Origin: an uncultured Bacteroides sp.
Lineage (GTDB): Bacteria > Bacteroidota > Bacteroidia > Bacteroidales > Bacteroidaceae
Assembly: GCF_963666545.1 (NCBI RefSeq)
Contig: NZ_OY762899.1
Coordinates: 2,604,001 to 2,668,000, forward strand
Direction of reading: 5' to 3'
Length of the DNA stretch: 64,000 nucleotides
In this document: piece after piece, positions 47,969-56,648 of the stretch
Position numbering within the stretch: position 1 is the stretch's first letter
Layout: each line of letters opens with the position of its first letter
Notes under the pieces: model-generated
Told to the model about the DNA's origin: nothing
The model's input: the letters and a program-made list of their open reading frames with translations, nothing else
The model's database searches: none
Program-made: the position numbers and the translations under genes

Positions 47969-50092
47969 TCATTTTAAAATGATTGTTATTGTTTGGCCTT
48001 TTCTAGCCAATGTGCCTTGTGGGACTGATTGGTTGGTCACTTTTCCCATACCGGTCAGCTGAACTTTCAAGCCTTTACTTTCCAGTAGGTAAACAGCATC
48101 CTTTGCACCCATGCCTATTACACTTGGCACGAAGTTGCGCATAACGTTACTCTTCTGCAACACCACTGCTTTTGCTGCTGCGTAGGTATTCCCCCATATT
48201 TCTTTGCCAATGTTTGGCGAATATTGCACTTGTGCTTGAATTTTGAGTTCATCCAATACCCGCCTTGTTTCGTTCATCTCACCGGCTTTCACATCAGGTA
48301 TTACTACTGTGTTGGTGTCGATCGCATTTTTGATATCGAGCACTAGATTCTTAGCGTATACTCTCTCTGCTATCTTTCCAAACACACTTCCGGCCATCAG
48401 ACCACCTGATGCGGGAAGTCCTGGCTTTTGGATGGAAATGATGCAACTATATTTTGGTTCCTCTGAAGGGAAATACCCACAGAAACTCACTAAGTAGTTT
48501 ACTGTTCCGGTTTTATATCCGGATGTTCCTTGTGATATTTGAGCCGTTCCGGTCTTTCCTGATACATGAAATTGTGGCGAACCGGCAGCCTTGCCCAATC
48601 CTTCTCCAACTACCTGTCTGAGTATATCTCTTATTTGCTTCAACGTACGTTGTGAGCAAATGGACGGATTGATAACCTCTGTCGGGAATTCCTGTATCGT
48701 TTCGCCATTTTTGGTTATTGCTTTTACAAATTTAGGGCGTATCATTACCCCGTTATTGGCTATTGCATTATAGAAGGCCAGAATATTCATGGGTGGAACT
48801 TGCGTCTCGTATCCGATACTCATCCATGGAAGAGTCGTTTTTGAAAAATAACGTTCTTTGGGCCCCCTTATATTGGGCCTCCCTTCTCCTGAAATTTGCA
48901 GGTGTAGTGGTTTATCTATGCCTATTCGCTTTAATCCGTCCACAAATTGTTTTGGATTATGACCATAGTGTTGGTCAATGAGAGAAGAAACGCCAATGTT
49001 GGAAGAAACCATCAAAATTTGGGGTACGGTCAGATATTGATAGCCACCTCTTCTCCAGTTATGGTCTTTCATGTCTCGTCCATGCATATTTTTCACCCCA
49101 TTTCCTGTATCTACTCCATCTTCCGGAGTGATCTTTCCATCTTCCAATGCTACCATAATTGAGGCCGTTTTGAAAGTAGAGCCTGGTTCTAGCATATCGC
49201 TAATAGCATTATTCCTTATTTCCCGATATTCTCCATCAGCGCATTTGGTCATGTTCACAATTGCTTTTACTTCTCCGGTAGCCACCTCCATAAGCACCGC
49301 AACTCCTACGTTGGCATTGATCTCCTTCAACTTGTCTACTAACGCTTTCTCACAAATATCTTGCATACCTACATCTATCGTAGCGATGATGTCGGCACCG
49401 TCTATAGGCGGTATGTCGACAATATTGAGGTATTTGTTCATCACCTTTTGGCGATGTGTAACCCCGTCTTTTCCCTTTAACACAGAATCGAAAGCCAATT
49501 CTAGTCCATTCTTGGCTCCTTTTGAAGTGTCCGGATATAGATCACCGAGCGTTCGCGTGGCTAATGAGCCGAAAGGCTTCTTTCTTCGGTTGAATGCTTG
49601 TTCTGTAAATCCTCCTTTGTATTTGTTTAAACAAAATACAGGAAGTTGCTTTACTTCTTTATATTGGATATAAGAGATTCGGTTGGGATAAATTAGATAA
49701 TTCCGGCTTCCTCTTTTTCTTCCTTTTTTTAAGTGGACTTTGAACTCTGCAGCACTTTTGTCGGGGAATATTTTATGAAGTCCCTCACAGATCTCGCCCA
49801 TATGGTTGACAAGCATCGTGTCTTTGGTATCTCCACCGGCTTTGAAGTCCATATAAATTTTATATTCGGGCAGAGAACTGGCCATTAATCGGCCATCGGA
49901 TGAAATGATATTTCCCCGATTGGGCTTCACTGTAACATTTTCTTTCACGAATCGGTCTGCCACATCTTGCCAGTACTGCCTTTCAGCAAACATGGTTATG
50001 CCGGCTTTGATAACAATTGCCACTCCGACAAGTCCCATGAGGAGGATGACGAAGAAGTACCGGGTCATTATGTTTTTTTTATTTACAGGCAT
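47969..50092 (-). CDS. ftsI: Septal penicillin-binding protein (FtsI/PBP3 type) with PASTA domain
   Basis: A 707-residue bitopic transpeptidase: membrane span (about 11-30), dimerisation domain (about 50-200), transpeptidase domain with Ser305 in EPGSTFK, SSN at 363-365 and KTG at 513-515, and a C-terminal PASTA domain (about 645-707, FVPSVIGMGAKDAVYLL). The PASTA repeat is absent from E. coli FtsI but usual in Bacteroidota. It crosslinks septal peptidoglycan with FtsW and lies 4 bp after the ftsL-like gene. Confidence 0.95.
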   Translation of the reverse strand: MPVNKKNIMTRYFFVILLMGLVGVAIVIKAGITMFAERQYWQDVADRFVKENVTVKPNRGNIISSDGRLMASSLPEYKIYMDFKAGGDTKDTMLVNHMGEICEGLHKIFPDKSAAEFKVHLKKGRKRGSRNYLIYPNRISYIQYKEVKQLPVFCLNKYKGGFTEQAFNRRKKPFGSLATRTLGDLYPDTSKGAKNGLELAFDSVLKGKDGVTHRQKVMNKYLNIVDIPPIDGADIIATIDVGMQDICEKALVDKLKEINANVGVAVLMEVATGEVKAIVNMTKCADGEYREIRNNAISDMLEPGSTFKTASIMVALEDGKITPEDGVDTGNGVKNMHGRDMKDHNWRRGGYQYLTVPQILMVSSNIGVSSLIDQHYGHNPKQFVDGLKRIGIDKPLHLQISGEGRPNIRGPKERYFSKTTLPWMSIGYETQVPPMNILAFYNAIANNGVMIRPKFVKAITKNGETIQEFPTEVINPSICSQRTLKQIRDILRQVVGEGLGKAAGSPQFHVSGKTGTAQISQGTSGYKTGTVNYLVSFCGYFPSEEPKYSCIISIQKPGLPASGGLMAGSVFGKIAERVYAKNLVLDIKNAIDTNTVVIPDVKAGEMNETRRVLDELKIQAQVQYSPNIGKEIWGNTYAAAKAVVLQKSNVMRNFVPSVIGMGAKDAVYLLESKGLKVQLTGMGKVTNQSVPQGTLARKGQTITIILK

Positions 50093-50096
50093 CTTT

Positions 50097-50450
50097 TCAG
50101 TCTTTCTTTATTAAATAGGGAGGATTTGTAGACGTTTGCAAATTGCTCTCTTTTTCCGAAATATATTCTTCAATACGAGATTGACGACTGCGTTCCATTA
50201 GCTCCGAGCTGCGTGTCAGAGCGTCGTATTTGATGTCGGTCAGCTCTTTTTTTAGTCTATCAATCTCTATTTGCTGTTGTTGACTGGCATATCGGTTGTG
50301 AATATAGAAAATCAAAAAGACCATGACTAGAATGATCAGTTTTGTTTGGCGGCGGAAAAAGTCCGTAGCTAATATATCACCTCCCAAAATACTTTTTAAG
50401 GAAGTGCCTTTTTTCTTTCTGTCTTTTATTGTTTCTGTCTTCTCTTCCAT
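50097..50450 (-). CDS. ftsL: FtsL-like division protein
   Basis: A 117-residue bitopic protein with a Lys-rich cytoplasmic N terminus, one membrane span (LIILVMVFLIFYIH) and a short coiled-coil (QQQQIEIDRLKKELTDIKYDAL) outside. The layout and its place between rsmH and ftsI identify it as FtsL, although the family has little sequence conservation. It would link FtsQ to the FtsW-FtsI synthase. Confidence 0.85.
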   Translation of the reverse strand: MEEKTETIKDRKKKGTSLKSILGGDILATDFFRRQTKLIILVMVFLIFYIHNRYASQQQQIEIDRLKKELTDIKYDALTRSSELMERSRQSRIEEYISEKESNLQTSTNPPYLIKKD

Positions 50451-50464
50451 CGTTTGCTGAAACG

Positions 50465-51379
50465 TTATTTCTTTTCTGCTATTCTCAGTTTTCCACTGCG
50501 TGAACGCGGATTGCGTTCTATTTCTTCTTCATCAGGTACGATGACCTTGTTGTTCACTAGTTTGAAAGGCGTTTGAAGGTTGCCGAAGAAATCTTGCTCC
50601 GCTTTTCCCTCTATATTGCCTGTCTTCATTATGTTTTTTACCATACGATCTTCGAGCGAATGATAGGTGATGACCACGAGTCTTCCACCTGGCTTTAAGG
50701 CTTCAGTTGCAGCCGTGAGCATCTCTTTTAGTGCTTCCATCTCTTGATTTACTTCAATGCGCAATGCCTGAAACACTTTTGCCAATTCTTTTTTCTCTCT
50801 CTCTCGGCCGAAGAGTGGTTTTATAACTTCCAGGAAATCTTCGATGGTTTCTATCTTCTTTGTTGTGCGAGACTTGATGATAACAGATGCCAGTTTACGG
50901 CTATTTTTGAGCTCACCGTATAAATATAAGATGTTGGCCAGTTTTTCTTCTTCGTATGTATTGACAACGTCCGCTGCCGTAATGCCTGAGCGTTTATTCA
51001 TTCTCATATCCAGTGAGCCGTTAAAGCGAAAAGAAAATCCACGCTCGCTATCATCAAAATGGTGCGACGATACGCCAAGGTCGGCTAAAATGGAATCGAC
51101 TTTTTCTATTTGGTGATAACGTAAAAAGTTTTGTAGGTAACGGAAGTTACTACGCACGAAGATAAAGCGGTCGTCATTAACGATGTTTCGTTCCGCATCT
51201 TCATCCTGATCAAACCCCAGTAATTTTCCTTTTGCGCCCAGGCGAGAAAGTATTTCCCGTGAGTGTCCGCCACCACCAAAGGTTACGTCTACATAAGTGC
51301 CTTCGGGATGTATATTCATCCCATCTACACTTTCCTTTAACAATACTGGTATGTGATATATTATCTCTTCATTTCTCAT
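50465..51379 (-). CDS. rsmH: 16S rRNA (cytosine-1402-N4) methyltransferase
   Basis: A 304-residue RsmH (MraW). The SAM-binding loop DVTFGGGGHSREIL is near residue 32, with ILADLGVSSHHFDDSERGFSF and the C-terminal YHSLEDRMVKN and RNPRSRSGKLR blocks that define the family. It modifies the ribosomal P site. The start is 6 bp after the mraZ stop. Confidence 0.97.
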   Translation of the reverse strand: MRNEEIIYHIPVLLKESVDGMNIHPEGTYVDVTFGGGGHSREILSRLGAKGKLLGFDQDEDAERNIVNDDRFIFVRSNFRYLQNFLRYHQIEKVDSILADLGVSSHHFDDSERGFSFRFNGSLDMRMNKRSGITAADVVNTYEEEKLANILYLYGELKNSRKLASVIIKSRTTKKIETIEDFLEVIKPLFGREREKKELAKVFQALRIEVNQEMEALKEMLTAATEALKPGGRLVVITYHSLEDRMVKNIMKTGNIEGKAEQDFFGNLQTPFKLVNNKVIVPDEEEIERNPRSRSGKLRIAEKK

Positions 51380-51385
51380 GTTGCA

Positions 51386-51844
51386 TTATGACTCCTTATC
51401 ATTGTTCATTATTTCCTCCAGAGCCATACCAAAAGCTTCAGATGACATAAAGGGTTGCTCTGTTTTTTCTTTTGCCCAGATCTCTATTTTATTATCGATG
51501 CCAATAAAACGCACGTCGGCTTGAATGCCTGCCATCTGGAGGTATCTTTTAGGTAGTAATATGCGTCCGTTACCGTCGGGAGTGATAATCTCAACGTCAC
51601 TTACGAATTGCCGAAAGACATTTTGATGATTAGGATTCCATTTGTTTAGCTTTAGGCGAAGTTCATTTAATTCTTCGTTCCATACGCTTTCGGGATAAAG
51701 CACCAAACAGTTTTGAAATACATCTTTGCGCATAATAAGTCTTTCTTCGGAAGTTAATTGTAGTTGTCTTCTGAATTGAACCGGAATGAAAAGTCTGCCT
51801 TTTGCATCCGCTTTTGCTTCAATATTGCCTAAAAAACGTATCAT
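51386..51844 (-). CDS. mraZ: Transcriptional regulator MraZ
   Basis: A 152-residue protein with two AbrB-like SpoVT domains: FLGNIEAKADAKGRLFIPVQFR at the start and VEIITPDGNGRILLPKRYLQ in the second half. MraZ forms a ring and represses the division cluster by binding TGGG-type repeats in front of its own gene. Three such repeats at 10-bp spacing are present at 51881-51910. It is the first gene of the cluster. Confidence 0.95.
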   Translation of the reverse strand: MIRFLGNIEAKADAKGRLFIPVQFRRQLQLTSEERLIMRKDVFQNCLVLYPESVWNEELNELRLKLNKWNPNHQNVFRQFVSDVEIITPDGNGRILLPKRYLQMAGIQADVRFIGIDNKIEIWAKEKTEQPFMSSEAFGMALEEIMNNDKES

Positions 51845-51868
51845 GCACCTTAATTATATAAGAGACGG

Positions 51869-51876
51869 TAAAAATA
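51869..51876 (-). promoter_or_regulatory. Candidate -7 box of the division cluster
   Basis: On the minus strand this reads TATTTTTA, one mismatch from TAnnTTTG, about 25 bases before the mraZ start codon. The MraZ repeats lie directly upstream over the -33 region, a geometry fit for repression. Confidence 0.35.
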
Positions 51877-51880
51877 TACA

Positions 51881-51910
51881 TTTCCCCACAATTCCCCACT
51901 ACTTTCCACT
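51881..51910 (-). promoter_or_regulatory. MraZ-box: three TGGRR repeats at 10-bp spacing
   Basis: Read on the minus strand, AGTGGAAAGT, AGTGGGGAAT and TGTGGGGAAA are three consecutive 10-mers, each with TGGRR at the same place, so 5-base boxes alternate with 5-base spacers. This matches the known MraZ operator design, and it sits 37-66 bases before the mraZ start. Confidence 0.75.
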
Positions 51911-52014
51911 AAAATCTTTTTATAACTTTTCAACAGTTTGTTAAATCCTTCATTTTATTCATGACCGGTAGTTTATATGGGCATTTCTAGAACGCTTTGG
52001 TTGTTGATTTATTT

Positions 52015-52479
52015 CTACTCACTTTCTGGAGCGTCCGATTCATTATTGTTCTTCTTCTTTCTATTGGGTTGAGCAGACCATCCATATCCTAGTTGCATGC
52101 TGACAAAGTGAGTTGCTTTCACTTTTTTCAAGAAGCTAGGAGACGATTTGAAACAAATGCGTGATACCCATACTTTATTGGCTGTACAATCTTCGGGTTT
52201 TTCTACTCCTTGACTACTGATAGTAGGGTAGAAGTTGCCTAAGCCCTTGATACTTACCGTACGTCCTTCGCGCAAGTGGGATGCGATGATGTCTGATAAC
52301 TGTGTAAGAGCTGATAATGCATCTCCATTCTGCAAAGAGCTTCTTTCTGCGAGCTCATCTGCTATTTGCACACTATCGACAGGATGCTTTTGTAATGCTT
52401 TTGTAGTGGCATAATATAGCTCTTTTGTTTGGTTACTGCTTTTATCTACTTTCTTTCTTACTACATAATTAATTGGCAT
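52015..52479 (-). CDS. HU-family DNA-binding protein (Bacteroidota extended type)
   Basis: A 154-residue protein of the HU-related DNA-binding family common in Bacteroidota. Residues about 1-125 fit an HU-like core: helices (ELYYATTKALQKHPVDSVQIADELAE), then GRTVSIKGLGNFYPTISS and a basic beta-arm region. The C-terminal 30 residues form a polar tail with KKKNNNES. Probably chromatin-associated, but no function is proven. It is transcribed toward mraZ, 170 bp away, from a strong promoter more than 180 bp upstream, giving a long leader that contains four dyad repeats. Confidence 0.82.
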   Translation of the reverse strand: MPINYVVRKKVDKSSNQTKELYYATTKALQKHPVDSVQIADELAERSSLQNGDALSALTQLSDIIASHLREGRTVSIKGLGNFYPTISSQGVEKPEDCTANKVWVSRICFKSSPSFLKKVKATHFVSMQLGYGWSAQPNRKKKNNNESDAPESE

Positions 52480-52562
52480 GATAGTTTAAGTATTTGATTG
52501 TTAGTTCTTTATGTTTTTAAAATCGCTTTTCATATGTTTTTTAATCCTATTTTAGGTGTCAG

Positions 52563-52645
52563 AACATCCCCATGTTATATATTAAAACATCTGGGTGTTC
52601 TTGCAAAAAACATCCCGATGTTATGACTGAAAACATCCGGATGTT
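52563..52645. repeat. Four 14-bp dyads repeated every 23 bp
   Basis: AACATCCCCATGTT, AACATCTGGGTGTT, AACATCCCGATGTT and AACATCCGGATGTT begin at 52563, 52586, 52609 and 52632: spacing exactly 23 bp. Each is a near or exact palindrome (the last is perfect), and alternate linkers resemble each other (copies 2 and 4 both continue CTTGYA). The array lies between the HU promoter and start codon. Confidence 0.92.
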
Positions 52646-52664
52646 CTTGTATTTTAATTCGTAA

Positions 52665-52696
52665 CAAAGGTAAGGCAAAAATATGATATCAACAAA
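52665..52696 (-). promoter_or_regulatory. Promoter for the HU-like gene
   Basis: On the minus strand TTTG (52696-52693), a 20-bp spacer and TACCTTTG (52672-52665) form an exact Bacteroides promoter. Transcription would begin near 52658, making a leader of about 180 bases. Confidence 0.7.
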
Positions 52697-52843
52697 AAGT
52701 ATATGTGTCGCTTATCTGTTCCGCATTTGTCTTTTAAAAGAAACTGAAATTTATTCTTGTTGTTACATCTTGGTCCTATTATTCCCGTTGGATATTTTTT
52801 TTAGTTGTTTTGGAGACTTCGCCCCTGCTTTTTTTACTAATTT

Positions 52844-52876
52844 ATTGCGATTAATTAAAAAGATGCGTTAATTTTG
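52844..52876 (+). promoter_or_regulatory. Promoter for glsA
   Basis: ATTG (52844-52847), a 21-bp spacer and TAATTTTG (52869-52876). The -7 box matches TAnnTTTG; the start codon is 25 bases downstream. Confidence 0.55.
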
Positions 52877-52900
52877 CGCAATCGTTTTTAATTAGAAAGA

Positions 52901-53719
52901 ATGACTGACGACTCTTTATTTTTAATTGATATTGAAAAAATACTTCGTGAAAAAGTGTCGAAGTATTATAAATTGATTCCTGCCTTTTTAGTAACCTACC
53001 TGAAGAAGATTATTCATCAGGAAGAACTTAATGTCTTTTTGTATGAGTCGCGAGATAAGCTGGGTGTAGATTTTCTGGAAGCATGTGTGGCTTTTTTAGA
53101 TATGAAGATAGAACTGAAAGGCGAGGAGAATTTACCTAAAGATGGTTTATATACTTTTGTCTCAAATCATCCGCTCGGTGGACAGGATGGTGTTGCCTTA
53201 GGATACGTTTTGGGGCGGCACTATGATGGTAAAGTGAAGTATCTTGTGAATGACTTGCTGATGAATTTACGCGGTTTGGCTCCTCTTTGCATTCCAATAA
53301 ATAAAACAGGTAAACAGGCTAAAGACTTTCCTTTAATGGTGGAAGCCGGTTTTCGTTCAGAAAATCAATTGATTATGTTTCCAGCCGGTATATGCTCAAG
53401 GAGGCAAAAAGGAATTATAAAAGATTTGGATTGGAGAAAATCATTTGTGGTGAAAAGTGTACAGACTCAACGAGATGTTGTACCTATTCATTTTAATGGA
53501 CGTAATTCGGATTTCTTTTATAATCTGGCTAATATCTGTAAAAAGCTAGGCATTAAATTTAATATTGCGATGTTGTATTTGGTCGACGAAATGTTTAAAA
53601 ATCGTCATAAAACATTCACTGTGACTATAGGGAAACCGATACCTTGGCAAACTTTCGATAAATCAAGGACTCCCGCCCAATGGGCAGAGTATGTGAAAGA
53701 CATTGTTTATAAACTCTAA
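52901..53719 (+). CDS. glsA: Lyso-glycine-lipid O-acyltransferase (PlsC-like)
   Basis: A 272-residue acyltransferase of the hemolysin/ornithine-lipid type. The motif SNHPLGGQDG (about residue 90) carries the catalytic His and Asp, and FPAGICSRRQKG the later conserved block. It is followed after 28 bp by a GNAT-type N-acyltransferase; this pair matches glsA-glsB of Bacteroides thetaiotaomicron, which make glycine lipids. By that model GlsB makes N-acyl glycine and GlsA adds the second acyl chain at the membrane. The specific substrate is inferred from the pairing; an OlsA-like role is the alternative. Confidence 0.82.
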   Translation: MTDDSLFLIDIEKILREKVSKYYKLIPAFLVTYLKKIIHQEELNVFLYESRDKLGVDFLEACVAFLDMKIELKGEENLPKDGLYTFVSNHPLGGQDGVALGYVLGRHYDGKVKYLVNDLLMNLRGLAPLCIPINKTGKQAKDFPLMVEAGFRSENQLIMFPAGICSRRQKGIIKDLDWRKSFVVKSVQTQRDVVPIHFNGRNSDFFYNLANICKKLGIKFNIAMLYLVDEMFKNRHKTFTVTIGKPIPWQTFDKSRTPAQWAEYVKDIVYKL

Positions 53720-53747
53720 GTAAATAAAGACACTACTAACGAAAGAT

Positions 53748-54734
53748 ATGGAAGATATTATTGCACCGGTAAGCAAAGAACTACTTAAAGCTGAATTGAC
53801 GGAAGACAAACGGCTACGCTTGACTAATAAGAGTAATAATCAAATTTACATTATTACTCATCAAGATTCACCGAATACGATGAGAGAAATTGGCCGTCTA
53901 CGTGAGATTGCTTTTCGGGCAGCAGGGGGAGGATGTGGGCTCTCACTTGATATTGATGAGTATGATACTATGGAGAATGCATACAAGCAGTTGATTGTGT
54001 GGAACCCTGAGGCTGAAGAGATCTTAGGTGGCTATCGTTATATTCGTGGTACAGATGTATCTCTGGATGAAAACGGTCACCCTATTCTGGCCACTTCTCA
54101 CATGTTCAACTTCTCAGAGAAATTTATGAAAGAGTATCTACCCACCACTATTGAGTTAGGGCGTTCTTTCGTTACACTCGAATATCAATCGACTCGTTCA
54201 GGTAGTAAAGGGTTGTATGCTTTGGATAATCTTTGGGATGGCTTGGGTGCTCTTACCGTAGTGATGCCAGAGGTGAAGTATTTCTTTGGTAAAGTAACGA
54301 TGTATCCAAGTTTTCATCGTCAAGGACGTGATATGATTCTTTATTTCTTGAAGAAGCATTTTGCTGATAAAGAAAGTCTTATTGTTCCGATGAAACCGCT
54401 CAAAATTGAGGCTGACGAGAAAGAACTGGCCGATTTGTTCTGTAAGGATGCATTTAAAGAAGATTATAAAATATTGAATACGGAAGTTCGTAAGTTAGGC
54501 TATAATATACCTCCTTTGGTAAATGCCTATATGGGACTTAGTCCTACCATGAAAATGTTTGGTACGGCGATTAACTACGGTTTTGGCGATGTGGAAGAGA
54601 CAGGGATTTTAATTGCTGTTGACGAAATATTGGAAGATAAACGGATGCGTCACATTCAATCGTTTATAGAAAATAATCCTCAAGGTTGTCAATTGACCTC
54701 TGGAGCAAACCAAGTCTTTTACACTCCTATTTGA
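53748..54734 (+). CDS. glsB: Glycine N-acyltransferase of glycine-lipid synthesis (GNAT, OlsB-like)
   Basis: A 328-residue protein of the hemolysin-like GNAT family that includes ornithine-lipid OlsB and glycine-lipid GlsB. Conserved parts: FRAAGGGCGLSLDIDEYD, EEILGGYRYIRG, ELGRSFVTLEYQ and GKVTMYPSFH. It would attach a 3-hydroxy fatty acid to the amino group of glycine. It follows glsA by 28 bp and converges on dgt with only 4 bp between stop codons. Confidence 0.85.
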   Translation: MEDIIAPVSKELLKAELTEDKRLRLTNKSNNQIYIITHQDSPNTMREIGRLREIAFRAAGGGCGLSLDIDEYDTMENAYKQLIVWNPEAEEILGGYRYIRGTDVSLDENGHPILATSHMFNFSEKFMKEYLPTTIELGRSFVTLEYQSTRSGSKGLYALDNLWDGLGALTVVMPEVKYFFGKVTMYPSFHRQGRDMILYFLKKHFADKESLIVPMKPLKIEADEKELADLFCKDAFKEDYKILNTEVRKLGYNIPPLVNAYMGLSPTMKMFGTAINYGFGDVEETGILIAVDEILEDKRMRHIQSFIENNPQGCQLTSGANQVFYTPI

Positions 54735-54738
54735 TCAA

Positions 54739-56064
54739 TTATACGGCTGGAAGGCTGTTGCCGTTAATTTTCCTGTATAAATCGAGAGCAAAGACATCAG
54801 TCATGCCCGAAACAAAATCCAATACCGCCTGCACCCTCTCGAAGAGTGCGGGCGCTTTTATGTTATATTGATCCGATACACGATTGATAAGGAGCTTTGA
54901 ATAAGCCTTTTCGGGTGAAATAACAGCGTCAATCATTAATTCGAGTAGAGTGCTGATTACTTGAAAGCCGGCTAGTTCAATATCTAGTACATCGCGTGAG
55001 CGATATATCTTATCGACGGAAACGGCTGTACATCTTCTGTATGCTTGAGCAGGTAGTTTCGAGATACTTTTGATGAGTGAACCTTCAAATGTTCCGTTTA
55101 GGATCTCGTCTTCATTTTCTACAAATATCCTTGTACACTCTTTGATAAGCAAACCGATAACTGATGAACGTAAATAGGCGATTTGCTCGTTTTTATCGCT
55201 TACTATGGCAAATGTTTTACTGATATGTGTTTGCTTTCTTTCGTCAAAATACCCCATGAGCAAGTCTATCGTTTCGTCGGTAGTGAGTATCTTCAATTTA
55301 TGCGCATCTTCAATGTCCATCATTTGATAACAGATATCATCGGCAGCTTCTACAAGGTAGACAAGTGGATAGCGGGCGTACTTAAGTGGCTGCTCCTTTA
55401 ATTGGATAATTCCCAGTTCGGCAGCGATGCGTTGAAAACCTTCTTCTTCGGAGACAAAGAAGCCGAATTTCGATTTATCTCCTGCTAATCTCGATGAAAA
55501 GGGGTATTTTACGATAGACGCCAAGGTAGAGTAAGTCATAGCGAAACCTCCTTTACGCCTCCCTTCAAACTGATGGGTTAGTAGGCGGAAAGCATTTGCA
55601 TTGCCTTCAAAATGGATCAGGTCTTCCCATTCTGCGGTAGAAAGTTTGTCTTTTAGTGCCAATCCTTTGCCTTCCGAGAAATAAGTTGAAATAGCTTTTT
55701 CTCCAGAGTGTCCGAAAGGAGGATTGCCCAAATCGTGTGCAAGGCAAGCATCGGAGACAATCGAACCGATTTCGGGAAGAAATGAATCAGTTAGTTCAGG
55801 CTTTTTTAGGAGAATTGCTTTGGCACTATCATTCCCGAGTGAGCGACCCACACAGGATACCTCGAGGCTATGGGTCAGTCGGTTGTGAACGAATACACTT
55901 CCCGGCAATGGAAATACTTGTGTTTTGTTTTGCAACCGACGAAAAGGAGCCGAAAAAACCAATCGGTCATAGTCTCTTTGAAATTCAGAGCGGTTTTCTT
56001 GTCTGTTTTCATGGAACTCTTCCATGCCAAAGCGTTTTGCTGATATCAATTGTCTCCAGTCCAT
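54739..56064 (-). CDS. dgt: Deoxyguanosinetriphosphate triphosphohydrolase-like protein
   Basis: A 441-residue HD-domain enzyme of the dGTPase family. HDLGNPPFGHSGEKA (near residue 115) contains the HD metal ligands, preceded by RLTHSLEVSCVGRSLG and followed by AADDICYQMMDIEDAH. It cleaves dNTPs to the nucleoside and triphosphate; exact base preference is unknown. It is divergent from dut, another dNTP-pool enzyme, with a 103-bp gap. Confidence 0.92.
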   Translation of the reverse strand: MDWRQLISAKRFGMEEFHENRQENRSEFQRDYDRLVFSAPFRRLQNKTQVFPLPGSVFVHNRLTHSLEVSCVGRSLGNDSAKAILLKKPELTDSFLPEIGSIVSDACLAHDLGNPPFGHSGEKAISTYFSEGKGLALKDKLSTAEWEDLIHFEGNANAFRLLTHQFEGRRKGGFAMTYSTLASIVKYPFSSRLAGDKSKFGFFVSEEEGFQRIAAELGIIQLKEQPLKYARYPLVYLVEAADDICYQMMDIEDAHKLKILTTDETIDLLMGYFDERKQTHISKTFAIVSDKNEQIAYLRSSVIGLLIKECTRIFVENEDEILNGTFEGSLIKSISKLPAQAYRRCTAVSVDKIYRSRDVLDIELAGFQVISTLLELMIDAVISPEKAYSKLLINRVSDQYNIKAPALFERVQAVLDFVSGMTDVFALDLYRKINGNSLPAV

Positions 56065-56101
56065 ATGTCGTTATAAATTAATCATTAACCGTTATTAACT
56101 G

Positions 56102-56109
56102 CAAATGTA
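56102..56109 (-). promoter_or_regulatory. Candidate -7 box of dgt
   Basis: On the minus strand TACATTTG, an exact TAnnTTTG match, 38 bases before the dgt start codon. No TTTG at the -33 distance. Confidence 0.35.
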
Positions 56110-56167
56110 TGAAAAATAGCCTCAAAATGCCTATTTTCGCAAATTAAAAAGTAAACAAGGCTGAGTT

Positions 56168-56602
56168 ATGAATATACAAGTCATTAATAAATCAAAGCAT
56201 CCTCTTCCCGCATACGCTACCGAGCTATCAGCCGGAATGGATATTCGTGCGAATATATCCGAACCTATCACATTGGCCCCTTTGCAAAGATGCTTGGTTC
56301 CTACAGGTTTGTATATTGCCCTTCCTCAGGGCTACGAAGCGCAGGTAAGACCTCGCAGTGGTTTGGCCATCAAGAAAGGCATCACTGTTCTTAATTCTCC
56401 GGGAACAATTGACGCTGACTATCGCGGGGAAGTTTGCATTATTTTGGTAAATCTTTCGGCCGAATCATTTGTTATTGAAGATGGTGAACGCATTGCTCAG
56501 ATGGTTATAGCCCGACACGAACAAGCAAAATGGCAAGAAGTAGAGGTCTTGAGTGAAACAGAACGTGGTGCCGGAGGTTTTGGGCATACAGGCAGAGGTT
56601 GA
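56168..56602 (+). CDS. dut: dUTP diphosphatase
   Basis: A 144-residue trimeric dUTPase converting dUTP to dUMP. All five motifs are visible: [40 protein letters not shown] and the C-terminal [12 protein letters not shown] that closes over the substrate. It heads a run of plus-strand genes with a TPR lipoprotein 46 bp downstream. Confidence 0.97.
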   Translation: MNIQVINKSKHPLPAYATELSAGMDIRANISEPITLAPLQRCLVPTGLYIALPQGYEAQVRPRSGLAIKKGITVLNSPGTIDADYRGEVCIILVNLSAESFVIEDGERIAQMVIARHEQAKWQEVEVLSETERGAGGFGHTGRG

Positions 56603-56648
56603 CTCATTGATAGTGCTCAGAGGTTACTTAACTATATATCGTAAGAGA

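Larger units (their letters stand above)
52480..52900. other. 421-bp divergent control region, HU gene / glsA
   Basis: No gene is seen. It contains a four-copy 23-bp dyad array (52563-52645), a minus-strand promoter (52665-52696) directed at the HU gene and a plus-strand promoter (52844-52876) directed at glsA. The remaining A/T-rich stretch 52700-52840 shows nothing I can name. Confidence 0.7.

Noticed and set aside
56553-56648. Extended N terminus of the TPR lipoprotein inside dut
   Set aside because: The extension would bury the signal peptide 30 residues in; the ATG at 56649 places it correctly.
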